From positions 1 through 64,000 of the forward strand of contig JAZBOY010000186.1 in assembly GCA_036351375.1 (NCBI GenBank): DNA of 64,000 bases, written 5' to 3'. The translations under genes were made by a program, and so were the position numbers. Positions 1 through 9,720 of the stretch are shown piece by piece. This stretch comes from JANQIO01 sp036351375. GTDB lineage: Bacteria > Pseudomonadota > Gammaproteobacteria > Pseudomonadales > Halieaceae. Below the pieces are notes generated by a model. The model was not told where the DNA came from and ran no database searches. It was given only the letters and a program-made list of their open reading frames with translations. The number at the start of each line of letters is the position of its first letter. Within the stretch, counting starts at the first letter, position 1.

Positions 1-396
1 CTCTTGCCCTTTATCGTCTACTTCGCGGCCGTGGTGCTGCTGGTAGCCACCATGCTGGGACTGTCCTGGCTGCTGGGGCAACGCCGTGCCAACAAGGCCA
101 CCAATATGCCCTTCGAATCCGGCGTGATCTCGGTGGGCTCTTCCCAGGTCCAGCTATCCGTGGAGTTTTACCTGATCGCGATCTTCTTCGTGATCTTCGA
201 CCTGGAGACCGTATTCATCTTCGCCTGGGCGATTGCCTTCTTCGAACTCGGCTGGGAAGGCTACGCGGCGATCATGGTATTCATTGTGATTCTGGCGGTA
301 GCCCTGGTCTATGAGTGGCGCTCCGGCGCGCTGGACTGGGGACAGAAGACCCGGCTAGGGCTGGAGGGCGTTGCGCCGATCGAGGAGACCCCCTGA
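1..396 (+). CDS. nuoA: NADH-quinone oxidoreductase subunit A (5' end outside window)
   Basis: Membrane subunit of respiratory complex I, near the junction of the hydrophilic and membrane arms. Three hydrophobic segments are visible, with the family motif FESG in the first loop and an acidic stretch (VIFDLE) in the second helix. Compared with Pseudomonas NuoA (about 137 residues), roughly ten N-terminal residues are missing before FESG, so the true start is probably just left of the window. The TTG at position 4 is the first in-window possibility. The stop codon overlaps the nuoB ATG by one base, showing translational coupling. Identity is secure; only the start is unknown. Confidence 0.93.
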   Translation, partial: LLPFIVYFAAVVLLVATMLGLSWLLGQRRANKATNMPFESGVISVGSSQVQLSVEFYLIAIFFVIFDLETVFIFAWAIAFFELGWEGYAAIMVFIVILAVALVYEWRSGALDWGQKTRLGLEGVAPIEETP

Positions 397-1052
397 TGGA
401 GTGGAGCCTCAGCCGCCCGGAAGATGTCATCGCCGCGAGTCCCGGCAGCGCCGCCCGCCCGGGCAGTGCCGACATCGAGCAGTACGTCAAACGCAACGTC
501 ATGTTTGCCAAGCTGGAAGACCTGGTAGCCTGGGGCCGCGCCCACTCCCTGTGGCCCTTCAACTTCGGCCTGTCCTGTTGCTATGTGGAGATGGCCACTT
601 CCTTTACCAGCCGCCACGATATTGCCCGCTTCGGCTCGGAAGTGATTCGCGCCACGCCGCGCCAGGCCGACCTGATGGTGATCTCCGGCACCTGCTTCCG
701 CAAGATGGCGCCGGTGGTGCAGCACCTGTACGACCAGCTGTTGGAACCGCGCTGGATTATCTCCATGGGTTCTTGCGCCAACTCCGGCGGCATGTACGAC
801 ATCTACAGCGTGGTGCAGGGCGTCGACAAGTTCATTCCCGTGGACGTCTACGTCCCCGGTTGTCCGCCGCGTCCCGAGGCCCTGATGCAGGGCCTGGTGA
901 TGCTGCAGGACGCAGTCAAACAAGAGAGGCGGCCCCTGAGCTGGGTGGTCGGTGACCAGAGCGTCATCAAACCCGACCTGCCCAGCCATCGCGATCGCCT
1001 CCGCGAGGAGCGAAGCCAGCAGAAAGAGCTAAGGAGCCCGGATCACATCTAG
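396..1052 (+). CDS. nuoB: NADH-quinone oxidoreductase subunit B
   Basis: Complex I subunit carrying cluster N2, the last Fe-S centre before ubiquinone. The protein is 218 residues. The four expected ligands are present at C61, C62, C127 and C156 (SCCYVEM, GSCANSGG, VPGCPPRPE), almost the same spacing as in E. coli. The ATG at 396 overlaps the nuoA stop by one base and begins MEWSLSRPED; an upstream in-frame extension to 315 would lie inside nuoA and is rejected. A 45-base gap separates it from nuoCD, the longest gap in the operon. Confidence 0.97.
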   Translation: MEWSLSRPEDVIAASPGSAARPGSADIEQYVKRNVMFAKLEDLVAWGRAHSLWPFNFGLSCCYVEMATSFTSRHDIARFGSEVIRATPRQADLMVISGTCFRKMAPVVQHLYDQLLEPRWIISMGSCANSGGMYDIYSVVQGVDKFIPVDVYVPGCPPRPEALMQGLVMLQDAVKQERRPLSWVVGDQSVIKPDLPSHRDRLREERSQQKELRSPDHI

Positions 1053-1097
1053 GGGAGTACCGACCAACTTTTCGCAGTAATACGTAGCGAGGCCCGT

Positions 1098-2849
1098 ATG
1101 CTTGGCGCAGGCTTGAATGACAGCGCAGGCACAGCTGAAGACGCCACAAAGGCGCGCTTTGGCGCGGACCGCTTCGTGCGCCAGGACTGCCCGGACGGCA
1201 CTCCCACCTACTGGGTCGACGCTGGCGAACTGCACAGCGTACTGCGCGAACTCAAAGCCGATTACCCGATGCTCTACGACCTGTTCGGGATCGACGAGCG
1301 CCTGCGCGAACACCGCCAGGGCCAGCCGGATGCCGACTTTACGGTGGTGTATCACCTGCTGAGCCTGGACCCCTTTGCCCAGTTGCGCATCAAGGTTGCG
1401 GTCATCGAACCGGCGGAAGTGCCCAGCGTTATCGACATCTGGCCCAACGCCAACTGGTACGAGCGCGAGACCTGGGACATGTTCGGCATCCGCTTCTCGG
1501 GCCACCCCCACCTGCGGCGCATTCTGCTGCCCCCCACCTGGGAAGGTCACGCCCTGCGCAAGGAGCACCCGGCGCGCGCCACCGAAATGGAGCCCTACAG
1601 CCTCGACGCCGACCAGCAGGATCGCGAACAGGAGGCGCTGCTGTTCCGCCCTGAAGAGTGGGGCATGGAGCGAGCGACTGAGGACACCGAGTTCATGTTC
1701 CTCAACCTCGGCCCCAACCATCCCAGCGTGCACGGGGTATTCCGCATCGCCCTGCAGCTCGATGGCGAGGTGGTGGTCGATGCGGTTCCCGACATCGGCT
1801 ACCACCACAGGGGGGCGGAAAAGATGGGCGAGCGCCAGACCTGGCACTCCTACATCCCCTACACCGATCGCATCGACTACCTGGGCGGGGTGATGAACAA
1901 CCTCGCCTACCTGCAATCCGTGGAAACCCTGGCCGGCATCAGCGTGCCGCCGCGGGCCCGGGTCATCCGCATCATGCTGGCCGAGCTGTTCCGCATTTCC
2001 AGCCACCTGGTGTTCTACGGCACCTTCGCCCAGGACGTCGGCCAGATGTCGCCGGTGTTCTACATGTTTGCCGACCGCGAGCGCCTGTTCGGTATTGTCG
2101 AGGCCATCACCGGGGGCCGCATGCACCCGGCCTGGTTCCGCATCGGCGGTGTGGCCCAGGACCTGCCGGAAGGCTGGGAGAAGATGCTGCGCGAGTTTAT
2201 CGACGCCATGCCGGCCCGCCTCGACCACTATGAAAAGATGGCCATGCAGAACTCCATTCTCAAGCAGCGCACTGTAGGAGTCGGCCGCTGCCTGAAGGAG
2301 GAGGCCATCGACTGGGGCATCACCGGGCCCAACCTGCGTGCCACCGGCGTCGATTTCGACCTGCGCCGCGACCGCCCCTACGGCGGCTACGACCAGTTCG
2401 ACTTCGAGGTGCCGGTCTATCACAACGGCGACTGCTACGACCGCGCCCGGGTGCGCATCGACGAGATTCGCCAAAGCCTGTCGATTATTCGCCAGTGCAT
2501 CGACAACATGCCGGAAGGCCCGTACAAGTCTGAGCACAAGCTCACCACACCGCCACCCCGGGAGCGCATGCTTGAGGATATCGAGACCCTCATTCACCAC
2601 TTCCTGAACGTGAGCTGGGGGCCGGTCGTGCCGCGCGGCGAGGCCTGCTTCCCGATCGAGGCCACCAAGGGGCTGAACAGTTACCACCTGGTGAGCGATG
2701 GCGGCACCACCAGCTACCGCACCCGTATTCGCACCCCCTCATTTGCGGTGCTGCAGCAGATTCCATTGCTGTCCCGGGGGCTGATGATCCCGGACCTGAT
2801 CGCGATCATCGCCAGTATCGATTTCGTTATGGCGGACGTGGATCGATGA
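1098..2849 (+). CDS. nuoCD: NADH-quinone oxidoreductase subunit CD (fused)
   Basis: Fused 30-kDa (NuoC) and 49-kDa (NuoD) subunits of complex I, forming part of the quinone-binding cavity together with NuoB. The 583-residue length and the fusion match Pseudomonas and Escherichia. NuoC hallmarks (WPNANWYERETWDMFGI) lie near residues 115-135, and the NuoD core begins around FLNLGPNHPS, followed by DIGYHHRGAEK and the C-terminal SIDFVMADVDR typical of the family. The ATG at 1098 has only a weak ribosome binding site. The 3' end overlaps nuoE by four bases (ATGA). Confidence 0.97.
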   Translation: MLGAGLNDSAGTAEDATKARFGADRFVRQDCPDGTPTYWVDAGELHSVLRELKADYPMLYDLFGIDERLREHRQGQPDADFTVVYHLLSLDPFAQLRIKVAVIEPAEVPSVIDIWPNANWYERETWDMFGIRFSGHPHLRRILLPPTWEGHALRKEHPARATEMEPYSLDADQQDREQEALLFRPEEWGMERATEDTEFMFLNLGPNHPSVHGVFRIALQLDGEVVVDAVPDIGYHHRGAEKMGERQTWHSYIPYTDRIDYLGGVMNNLAYLQSVETLAGISVPPRARVIRIMLAELFRISSHLVFYGTFAQDVGQMSPVFYMFADRERLFGIVEAITGGRMHPAWFRIGGVAQDLPEGWEKMLREFIDAMPARLDHYEKMAMQNSILKQRTVGVGRCLKEEAIDWGITGPNLRATGVDFDLRRDRPYGGYDQFDFEVPVYHNGDCYDRARVRIDEIRQSLSIIRQCIDNMPEGPYKSEHKLTTPPPRERMLEDIETLIHHFLNVSWGPVVPRGEACFPIEATKGLNSYHLVSDGGTTSYRTRIRTPSFAVLQQIPLLSRGLMIPDLIAIIASIDFVMADVDR

Positions 2850-3364
2850 GCGAACAGTTGCACAGCGTGAGCGCCGCCGCCCTGCACCTGAGTGACGCGG
2901 AGCTCAGGGAAATTGATGCCGAGATCGCCCACGCGCCCTATCGCGCGGCAGTGGCGATCGATGCGCTGAAGATCATCCAGGCCCATCGCCGCTGGGTATC
3001 CGATGACAGCCTGGAGGCACTCGCGGCCTACCTGGAAATGCCCGCCGCGGAGCTAGAGGGCATCGCCACCTTCTACAACCTGATTTTCCGCCAGCCGGTG
3101 GGAGAAAACGTCATCCTGGTATGCAACAGCGTGAGCTGCTGGATCAAGGACTGCGAGGGCATTCGCAGCGCCGTCAGCGCGCAGCTCGGCATCGAACCGG
3201 GCGAGACCACGGCGGACGGCCGCTTTACCCTGCTGCCGATCACCTGCTTGGGCGCCTGCGACAAGGCGCCGGTGATGATGGTGGGCGATAACAAGTTTGA
3301 AGATGTGACCGTCGAGCGCATCCCCGCAATCCTCGAGCACGCTGAGGGGGCGACACCCGGATGA
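2846..3364 (+). CDS. nuoE: NADH-quinone oxidoreductase subunit E
   Basis: 24-kDa subunit of the NADH dehydrogenase module, binding the [2Fe-2S] cluster N1a. The thioredoxin-like fold carries ligands C93, C98, C134 and C138 (CNSVSC and CLGACDK), spaced as in E. coli. It is 172 residues long. Both ends are coupled by ATGA overlaps, to nuoCD upstream and nuoF downstream, so stoichiometric translation with NuoF is likely. Confidence 0.96.
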   Translation: MSEQLHSVSAAALHLSDAELREIDAEIAHAPYRAAVAIDALKIIQAHRRWVSDDSLEALAAYLEMPAAELEGIATFYNLIFRQPVGENVILVCNSVSCWIKDCEGIRSAVSAQLGIEPGETTADGRFTLLPITCLGACDKAPVMMVGDNKFEDVTVERIPAILEHAEGATPG

Positions 3365-4650
3365 GCGAGCTGCCCCTGACCCGCAATGTGCGACCGGACC
3401 TGTCACCCACTGACCTTGCCGCCTACGAGGCCAACGGCGGCTACCAGGGCCTGCGCCGGGCCATGGCCGAGCTGTCCCCGGCCGACTGCCTGCAGGTGGT
3501 GAAGGATTCCAAGCTGCGGGGTCGCGGCGGTGCCGGCTTCCCCACCGGCATGAAGTGGAGCTTCGTGCCGATGGACAATGTCAGCCCCGGCCACAAGTAC
3601 CTGATCTGCAACGCCGACGAGATGGAGCCCGGCACCTTCAAGGATAGGCTGCTGCTGGAGTGCGACCCGCACCAGCTGATCGAGGGCATGATCCTGGCGG
3701 CCTACACCATCGGTGCGGACGTGGCCTACATCTTCATCCGCGCCGAGTACCTGAAGGCGGCGCAGCTGCTGCGGGAAGCCATCGCAGAGGCGAAGGCAAA
3801 AAACTACCTGGGCCAGGATATTCTCGGCAGCGGCTACCACCTTGAAATGCACGTGCACGCCAGCGCCGGGCGTTACATCTGCGGCGAAGAGACTGCGTTG
3901 ATCAGCTCGCTGGAGGGCAAGCGCGCCAACCCACGAGCCAAGCCGCCGTTCCCCCAGGTGTCGGGGCTGTGGGGCCGACCCACCATCGTCAACAACGTCG
4001 AAACCCTCTGCAACATCCCCCACATCATCGAGCGCGGGCCCGAATGGTTCGGCAGCCTGGGCCTGGGCGAAGATGCCGGTACCAAGCTGTTCGGCGTCAG
4101 CGGCCGGGTCCGGCACCCGGGCTGCTGGGAAATGCCCATGGGCACCACCATCCGTCAAATTCTCGAAGACAGGGCCGGTGGCATGGAAGAGGGCTACCAG
4201 CTGCGTGGTTTCCTGCCCGGCGGCGGCTCCACCGACTTCCTGGTCGAAGAGCACCTGGACCTGCCCATGGAGTACGAGTCCATCGGCAAGGCCGGCAGTC
4301 GCATGGGCACCGGCACGATGATCGTACTGGACGACCGGACCTGCCCGGTGGGTTTTGTGAAGAACCTGATCGAGTTTTTCGCCCAGGAATCCTGCGGGTT
4401 CTGTACGCCCTGCCGCGACGGCCTGCCATGGAACGCCCAGGTGCTGGACGATATCGAGCAGGGTCGCGGCAAACCCGAAGACATGGACACCCTGGAACAG
4501 CATGTCAGCTACATCGGCGCTATCGGCAACACCCATTGCGCGTTGGCGCCGGGCGCCATGGAGCCGCTGCAGTCGGCGCTGAAATATTTCCGCGACGACT
4601 TCCAGCGCCATATCGATGGCGGCGCCTGCCCCTACCGAGGAGCCCACTGA
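3361..4650 (+). CDS. nuoF: NADH-quinone oxidoreductase subunit F
   Basis: 51-kDa subunit that binds NADH and FMN and carries cluster N3; electrons enter complex I here. The glycine-rich nucleotide loop RGRGGAGFPTG lies near residue 60. The 4Fe-4S ligands C345, C348 and C351 (CGFCTPC) and a distal C393 are all present. Length is 429 residues, normal for the family. Its ATG overlaps the nuoE stop; nuoG follows after one base. Confidence 0.97.
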   Translation: MSELPLTRNVRPDLSPTDLAAYEANGGYQGLRRAMAELSPADCLQVVKDSKLRGRGGAGFPTGMKWSFVPMDNVSPGHKYLICNADEMEPGTFKDRLLLECDPHQLIEGMILAAYTIGADVAYIFIRAEYLKAAQLLREAIAEAKAKNYLGQDILGSGYHLEMHVHASAGRYICGEETALISSLEGKRANPRAKPPFPQVSGLWGRPTIVNNVETLCNIPHIIERGPEWFGSLGLGEDAGTKLFGVSGRVRHPGCWEMPMGTTIRQILEDRAGGMEEGYQLRGFLPGGGSTDFLVEEHLDLPMEYESIGKAGSRMGTGTMIVLDDRTCPVGFVKNLIEFFAQESCGFCTPCRDGLPWNAQVLDDIEQGRGKPEDMDTLEQHVSYIGAIGNTHCALAPGAMEPLQSALKYFRDDFQRHIDGGACPYRGAH

Positions 4651-4651
4651 C

Positions 4652-7369
4652 ATGCCGGTAATCAAGGTCGACGGCCAGGAATACGAAGTGAAGGCGGGCG
4701 ACAACCTGCTGGAGACCTGTCTCGAGCAGGGCCTCGACCTGCCCTATTTCTGCTGGCACCCGGCCATGGGCTCCATCGGCGCCTGCCGGCAGTGCGCAGT
4801 GGTGCAGTACCAGAATGAGGAGGACACTCGCGGCCGCATCGTCATGGCCTGTATGACCCCGATCACCGACGGCGCCATCTTCGACCTGTCCGGTGATCGC
4901 GCCGCGGGATTCCGACGCACGGTGGTGGAATCACTGATGGTGGACCACCCCCATGACTGCCCGGTCTGCGCCGAAGGCGGCGAGTGTCACCTGCAGGACA
5001 TGACGGTGATGACCGGCCACCGGGACCGCCACTACCGCGGCACCAAGAAGACCTACCGCAACCAGTACCTGGGGCCGCTCATCCATCACGAGATGAACCG
5101 CTGCATTACCTGCTACCGCTGCACCCGCTATTACCGCGACTACGCCGGCGGCACCGACCTGGCGGCACTCGCTGCCCACGACCACGTGTACTTTGGCCGC
5201 CACCGGGAGGGGATCCTCGAGAGCCCCTTCGCCGGCAACCTGGTGGAGGTCTGCCCCACCGGGGTATTTACCGACAAGTCCCTGGTGCACGACTACACCC
5301 GCAAGTGGGACCTGCAGTCGGCACCGTCCGTCTGCACCGGCTGCGGGGTCGGTTGCAACACCCTGCCGGGCGAGCGCTACGGTCGCCTGAAGCGCATCCA
5401 CAATCGCTACAATGCCGAGGTCAACGGCTACTTCCTGTGTGACCGTGGCCGCTTCGGCGGCAATCACGTCAACGCCGGGCAGCGCATCAATTTCCCTGCC
5501 CGCCGCGATGTCGATGGCCGTTACCAGGCGCTCACCGACCCGGCCTGCGCCGAGGCGCTCAAGGAACTTTGCGCAGGCAAGCGCCTCGCCGGCATCGGTT
5601 CACCCCGCGCTGGCGTCGAGGCCAACCTGTTGCTGCAGACCCTGGTGGGCGCCGAGCATTTCGCCAGCGGCATGGACGATGCCGAGCACGCCCTGATGCA
5701 GCGCGCCCTGCGCCACCTGGTAAACAGCCAGGCGCACAACCCCAGTCTCAAGGATGTCGAGTCCGCCGATGCCATCCTGGTATTGGGTGAAGACCTCACC
5801 CACACTGCGGCGCGCACCGCCCTTGCCCTGCGCCAGTCGGTGCGCAATGAAGCCTACGCCATGGCCGCGGAACTGAAGCTCTCGCCCTGGCAGGATGCCG
5901 CGGTGCGCAACCTGGCCCAGGAACGCAGAAGCCCGCTGCATGTGGTGTGCGCCGGCAGCACCGATCTTGATGATATCGCTGCCGGCCATTATCGACTGAC
6001 AGCGGACGACCAGGCGCGCCTGGCCAGGGATATCGTCGCTGCCATCGAAGGCGACGGAGCAGACGGCGCCGCTCGACGAATTGCCGACGACCTGTTGAGC
6101 GCCCAGCGGCCGCTGGTGGTCAGCGGTACCGGCGCCGGGTCGGCCGCACTGTTGGACGGTGTAGCTGCCATTGCCGATGCCCTGGTCGCCAAAGGCAAGC
6201 CGGCCATGCTCAGTTTCACCGCGCCCGAGTGCAACAGCCTCGGCCAGGCCCTGCTGTGCCGCGATAATTATTCGAGCCTGGCGGCGCTGGCGGAGTCCGG
6301 CGCCGAAGTACTGATCATTCTCGAGAACGACCTGGTGCGCCGGCTGGGGGAGGATGAGCTGGATCAGCTGCGCCGCCAGATCCCCACCTGGATCGGCATC
6401 GACAGCCTGGAGAACGAGACCCTGTCACGCTGTGACCTGGTGCTGCCCGCCGCCGCCTTTACCGAAACCGAGGCCACCTACGTCAACCAGGAGGGCCGTG
6501 CCCAGCGCGCCTTCCCGGTGCATCCGCCGGCCGAGGCGCGCCGTCCGGGCTGGCGCTGGATCGTCGAGCTGGCTCGCGCCACAGGCTTCAATGCGCTGGC
6601 GGGAATCAGCCACTTTGACGATATTGCGGCCACGCTGGCCGGCGACGACCCCGTGCTGGCCGGGGTTGCCACCGCCGCACCCGACCACGGCTTTCGTAGC
6701 CGTGGCCTGAAGATTCCCCGCCAGCCCCATCGCTACAGCGGCCGCACCGCCATGCGGGCTGATGTATCCGTACACGAGCCTCGCCAGTCTGACGACGCCG
6801 ACAGCGCCCTGGCCTACACCATGGAGGGCTCGGCGCGTACAGACAGCCCCGGCGCCCTGCTGAGCTACGTCTGGTCGCCGGGTTGGAATTCCAATCAGTC
6901 GCTGCACAAGTTCCAGTCCGACATCGGCGGCGCCCTGCGCGGCGGCAGTGCCGGGCAGCGATTGCTGGACGGCCTGTCACTGCCAGCTGACTCAGCGGCG
7001 CTGCTGCCGGAAGCCTTCAGCCGCCGCGACCAGCAGTGGCTGCTGCAGGCCCGGCACCACCTGTTCGGCAGTGATGAACTGAGCCGCCTGAGCGGCGGCA
7101 TTGCCGAACTCAGCGGGCGTGCAGCACTGTACCTGCACCCGGAGGACGCGGCGCAGCTGGGTCTCGACGAAGGTGATGGTGCGGCATTGGCAGGCGCGGC
7201 CCTGGAAGTACGGCTTGACCCCAGCCAGGCGCCCGGCAGCGCCGGCTTTTCCACCGGCTATCCGGAAACCCTGGCGCTGAAGAGCGGGCAGTGGGTCGGG
7301 ATTGGTGTCGCTGCCAACTGGCGACGCAGCCCGGAACTGATCGGCAGCGACCGGGAGGCGAGCGCATGA
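4652..7369 (+). CDS. nuoG: NADH-quinone oxidoreductase subunit G
   Basis: Large Fe-S subunit of the complex I peripheral arm, 905 residues. The N-terminus has the [2Fe-2S] N1b ligands, then a His-Cys N5 site (HPHDCPVC...C), an N4 site (CITCYRC...CPTG) and the extra N7 motif C-x2-C-x3-C-x27-C starting CTGCGVGC, as in E. coli and Pseudomonas. A molybdopterin-oxidoreductase-like domain fills the rest, without evident cofactor function. The start at 4652 (MPVIKVDGQE) follows the nuoF stop by one base; an in-frame ATG at 4616 lies inside nuoF and would add 12 non-conserved residues. Confidence 0.96.
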   Translation: MPVIKVDGQEYEVKAGDNLLETCLEQGLDLPYFCWHPAMGSIGACRQCAVVQYQNEEDTRGRIVMACMTPITDGAIFDLSGDRAAGFRRTVVESLMVDHPHDCPVCAEGGECHLQDMTVMTGHRDRHYRGTKKTYRNQYLGPLIHHEMNRCITCYRCTRYYRDYAGGTDLAALAAHDHVYFGRHREGILESPFAGNLVEVCPTGVFTDKSLVHDYTRKWDLQSAPSVCTGCGVGCNTLPGERYGRLKRIHNRYNAEVNGYFLCDRGRFGGNHVNAGQRINFPARRDVDGRYQALTDPACAEALKELCAGKRLAGIGSPRAGVEANLLLQTLVGAEHFASGMDDAEHALMQRALRHLVNSQAHNPSLKDVESADAILVLGEDLTHTAARTALALRQSVRNEAYAMAAELKLSPWQDAAVRNLAQERRSPLHVVCAGSTDLDDIAAGHYRLTADDQARLARDIVAAIEGDGADGAARRIADDLLSAQRPLVVSGTGAGSAALLDGVAAIADALVAKGKPAMLSFTAPECNSLGQALLCRDNYSSLAALAESGAEVLIILENDLVRRLGEDELDQLRRQIPTWIGIDSLENETLSRCDLVLPAAAFTETEATYVNQEGRAQRAFPVHPPAEARRPGWRWIVELARATGFNALAGISHFDDIAATLAGDDPVLAGVATAAPDHGFRSRGLKIPRQPHRYSGRTAMRADVSVHEPRQSDDADSALAYTMEGSARTDSPGALLSYVWSPGWNSNQSLHKFQSDIGGALRGGSAGQRLLDGLSLPADSAALLPEAFSRRDQQWLLQARHHLFGSDELSRLSGGIAELSGRAALYLHPEDAAQLGLDEGDGAALAGAALEVRLDPSQAPGSAGFSTGYPETLALKSGQWVGIGVAANWRRSPELIGSDREASA

Positions 7370-8322
7370 GCGAGATGAGCACGCTGCTGTTTGGCCTGGC
7401 ACTGCTGCTGGGTGCGGTGGGGCTGGCCGCGGGCCTGACCTGGTTCGAGCGCCGCCTGCTGGGAATCTGGCAGGACCGCTACGGCCCCAACCGGCTGGGG
7501 CCCTTCGGCGTGCTGCAGGTGCTGGCGGACATGCTCAAGCTGCTGACCAAGGACGACTGGGTGCCGCCCTTCGCCGATCGCGTGGTGTTTGTGTTTGCAC
7601 CAACAGCCATCGTCATCGCCATGCTGGTGGGATTTGCCGTGGTGCCCTTCTCCCCCGAGCTGCACCTGCTGGATGTGAACATCGGCCTGCTGTTCTTCCT
7701 GGGCATGACGTCGCTGGCGGTGTACAGCGTGCTGCTGGGAGGCCTTGCCTCGAACAACAAGTACGCCCTGCTGGGCGGGCTGCGCTCGGCGGCGCAGATG
7801 ATCAGCTACGAAGTGTTCATGGGACTGTCACTGATCGGTGTCGTCATGCTGAGTGGCAGCTTCAGCCTGCAGGCCATCGTCCGTGCCCAGGAGGGCATGT
7901 GGTTCTGCGTGCACCAGTTCCTCGGGCTGTACGTGTTCCTGATTGCCGGTATCGCCGAAAGTCACCGGCTGCCCTTCGACCTGCCGGAGGCCGAGCATGA
8001 GCTGACCGCCGGCTTCCACACCGAGTACGGCGGCATGAAGTTCGCCATGTTCATGCTGGGTGAATACCTGGGCCTGATTCTCATCGCCTGCATGATTACC
8101 ACCCTGTTCTTCGGCGGCTGGCTCGGGCCTGCTTTCCTGCCGCCGCTGGCCTGGTTCCTGCTGAAGACCGGCCTTGTGATCCTGTTCTTTATTCTGCTGC
8201 GAGCCGCAATCCCGCGGCCGCGCTACGACCAGCTGATGTCGCTGGGCTGGAAAGTCATGCTGCCGCTCACCCTGGTCAATCTCGCAGTGACCGGCGCCGT
8301 AGCGCTGTGGATGGAGGGCTGA
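7366..8322 (+). CDS. nuoH: NADH-quinone oxidoreductase subunit H
   Basis: Membrane subunit at the base of the quinone channel linking the two arms of complex I. The 318-residue protein is hydrophobic with about eight transmembrane helices. It has the charged loop signatures FERRLLGIWQDRYGPNRLG near the N-terminus and the ESHRLPFDLPEAEHEL segment characteristic of NuoH. The start is set by a GGAGG box at 7352-7356 and an ATGA overlap with the nuoG stop; a second in-frame ATG three codons later is less well placed. Confidence 0.97.
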   Translation: MSEMSTLLFGLALLLGAVGLAAGLTWFERRLLGIWQDRYGPNRLGPFGVLQVLADMLKLLTKDDWVPPFADRVVFVFAPTAIVIAMLVGFAVVPFSPELHLLDVNIGLLFFLGMTSLAVYSVLLGGLASNNKYALLGGLRSAAQMISYEVFMGLSLIGVVMLSGSFSLQAIVRAQEGMWFCVHQFLGLYVFLIAGIAESHRLPFDLPEAEHELTAGFHTEYGGMKFAMFMLGEYLGLILIACMITTLFFGGWLGPAFLPPLAWFLLKTGLVILFFILLRAAIPRPRYDQLMSLGWKVMLPLTLVNLAVTGAVALWMEG

Positions 8323-8324
8323 AG

Positions 8325-8852
8325 ATGCTGCGTTCCCTGATCAGCCAGCTGCGCACCCTGGGTACGGTGCTGCACCACACCTTCACCCGTGCCGAGACCG
8401 TGGAATACCCGGAGGAGAAGCCCTACCTGGCGCCGCGCTACCGCGGCCGCATTGTGCTGACTCGCGACCCCGACGGGGACGAGCGCTGCGTGGCCTGCAA
8501 TCTGTGCGCAGTGGCCTGCCCGGTGGACTGCATCGCGCTGCAGCAGGGCGTGCGCGAGGACGGGCGCTGGTACCCGGAGTTTTTCCGCATCAATTTTTCC
8601 CGCTGCATCATGTGCGGCATGTGCGAGGAGGCCTGCCCCACCGCGGCCATCCAGCTCACCCCGGATTTCGAGATGTGTGAGTACGACCGCCAGAGCATGG
8701 TCTACGAAAAGGAGCACCTGCTGATCGACGGTACCGGCAAGTACCACGACTACAACTTCTACCGCGTGTCCGGACTCAAGATTTTCGGCAAGGACAAGGG
8801 CGAGGCCCTCAACGAGGAAGCGCCGGTAGACGTAAGGAGCCTGCTGCCATGA
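8325..8852 (+). CDS. nuoI: NADH-quinone oxidoreductase subunit I
   Basis: Ferredoxin-like subunit bridging NuoG and NuoB, with two [4Fe-4S] clusters N6a and N6b. Both CxxCxxCxxxC sets are intact: CVACNLCAVACP and CIMCGMCEEACP. It has 175 residues, similar to Pseudomonas NuoI. ATG 8325 lies two bases after the nuoH stop; an upstream in-frame ATG at 8307 would be inside nuoH. The stop overlaps the nuoJ start. Confidence 0.97.
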   Translation: MLRSLISQLRTLGTVLHHTFTRAETVEYPEEKPYLAPRYRGRIVLTRDPDGDERCVACNLCAVACPVDCIALQQGVREDGRWYPEFFRINFSRCIMCGMCEEACPTAAIQLTPDFEMCEYDRQSMVYEKEHLLIDGTGKYHDYNFYRVSGLKIFGKDKGEALNEEAPVDVRSLLP

Positions 8853-9367
8853 TCCTCGGCCTGTTCTACGTGGCAGCGGCGGTCGCCCTGCTATCTACCG
8901 CCATGGCGCTGAGCCGAACCAATGCCGCCCACGCGCTGATCTACCTGATCATGTCGCTGCTGTCGGTGGCGGTGATCTTCTTCATTATCGGAGCGCCCTT
9001 TGCGGCGGCCCTGGAAATCGTCATCTATGCCGGCGCCATCATGGTGCTGTTCGTGTTTGTCATCATGATGCTGAACCTGGGCGAGACCGGCCAGATCCGC
9101 GAGCGCGAGTGGCTGAAGCCGCGCAGCTGGATTCTGCCGGGCATCTTCGCCGCAGCGCTGCTGGCCGAGCTGCTGATTCTGGAGAACGGCCTCAGCGGCA
9201 CCACCACCGGTGTGGCAGTGGAGCCCAAGGCTGTGGGCCTCACCCTGTTCGGGCCCTATGTACTGGCAGTGGAACTGGCGTCCATGCTGCTGCTGGCCGG
9301 CCTGGTGGGCGCCTACCACGTGGGCCGCAGCTTCCTGGCCAGGGACCGCGGAGTGAAGCACCAGTGA
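8849..9367 (+). CDS. nuoJ: NADH-quinone oxidoreductase subunit J
   Basis: Small membrane subunit of complex I (172 residues), part of the NuoAJK bundle next to the quinone channel. About five hydrophobic segments are visible, including the conserved helix with a pi-bulge region (EIVIYAGAIMVLFVFVIMML). The start overlaps the nuoI stop by four bases. A 37-base gap to nuoK follows. Confidence 0.95.
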   Translation: MILGLFYVAAAVALLSTAMALSRTNAAHALIYLIMSLLSVAVIFFIIGAPFAAALEIVIYAGAIMVLFVFVIMMLNLGETGQIREREWLKPRSWILPGIFAAALLAELLILENGLSGTTTGVAVEPKAVGLTLFGPYVLAVELASMLLLAGLVGAYHVGRSFLARDRGVKHQ

Positions 9368-9404
9368 ACCTGCTCACGAACTCACGGCATGGGAGCCCAC
9401 GCTA

Positions 9405-9719
9405 GTGGACGGCCTGCAGGTGCCACTGGAACACGTGCTGGGGCTGGCGTCCCTGCTGTTTGCTCTCGGGCTCACCGGCCTCATGGTCAGGCGCAACATC
9501 CTGTTCGTGCTGATGTCGCTGGAAGTGATGCTGAACTCGGCGGCGCTGGCCTTCGTCGCCGCCGGCGCCCACTGGGGCCAGCCCGACGGCCAGGTGGTCT
9601 TCATGCTGGTACTGACGGTAACCGCGGCGGAGGTGTCGGTGGGGCTGGGCCTGGTGCTGCAGATCCAGCGGCGCTTCCACACCCTCGATATCGACGCCGC
9701 GACAAGGCTGCGAGGCTGA
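9405..9719 (+). CDS. nuoK: NADH-quinone oxidoreductase subunit K
   Basis: Small three-helix proton-pathway subunit of complex I, 104 residues. The conserved glutamates lie in MSLEVMLNSA and in the third helix (TAAEVSVGL). Translation probably starts at GTG 9405, preceded by a GGGAG box at about 9389-9393. A second GTG at 9420 would begin VPLEHVLG and match E. coli NuoK slightly better at the N-terminus, so the exact start is uncertain by five residues. nuoL follows after one base. Confidence 0.95.
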   Translation: MDGLQVPLEHVLGLASLLFALGLTGLMVRRNILFVLMSLEVMLNSAALAFVAAGAHWGQPDGQVVFMLVLTVTAAEVSVGLGLVLQIQRRFHTLDIDAATRLRG

Positions 9720-9720
9720 G

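Noticed and set aside
1029..2687. Long minus-strand open frame (552 codons) opposite nuoCD
   Set aside because: It is a GC-rich codon-position shadow of a clear nuoCD gene, lacks family signatures, and runs against a tightly coupled operon. The same applies to the minus-strand frame at 3403-4704 opposite nuoF.
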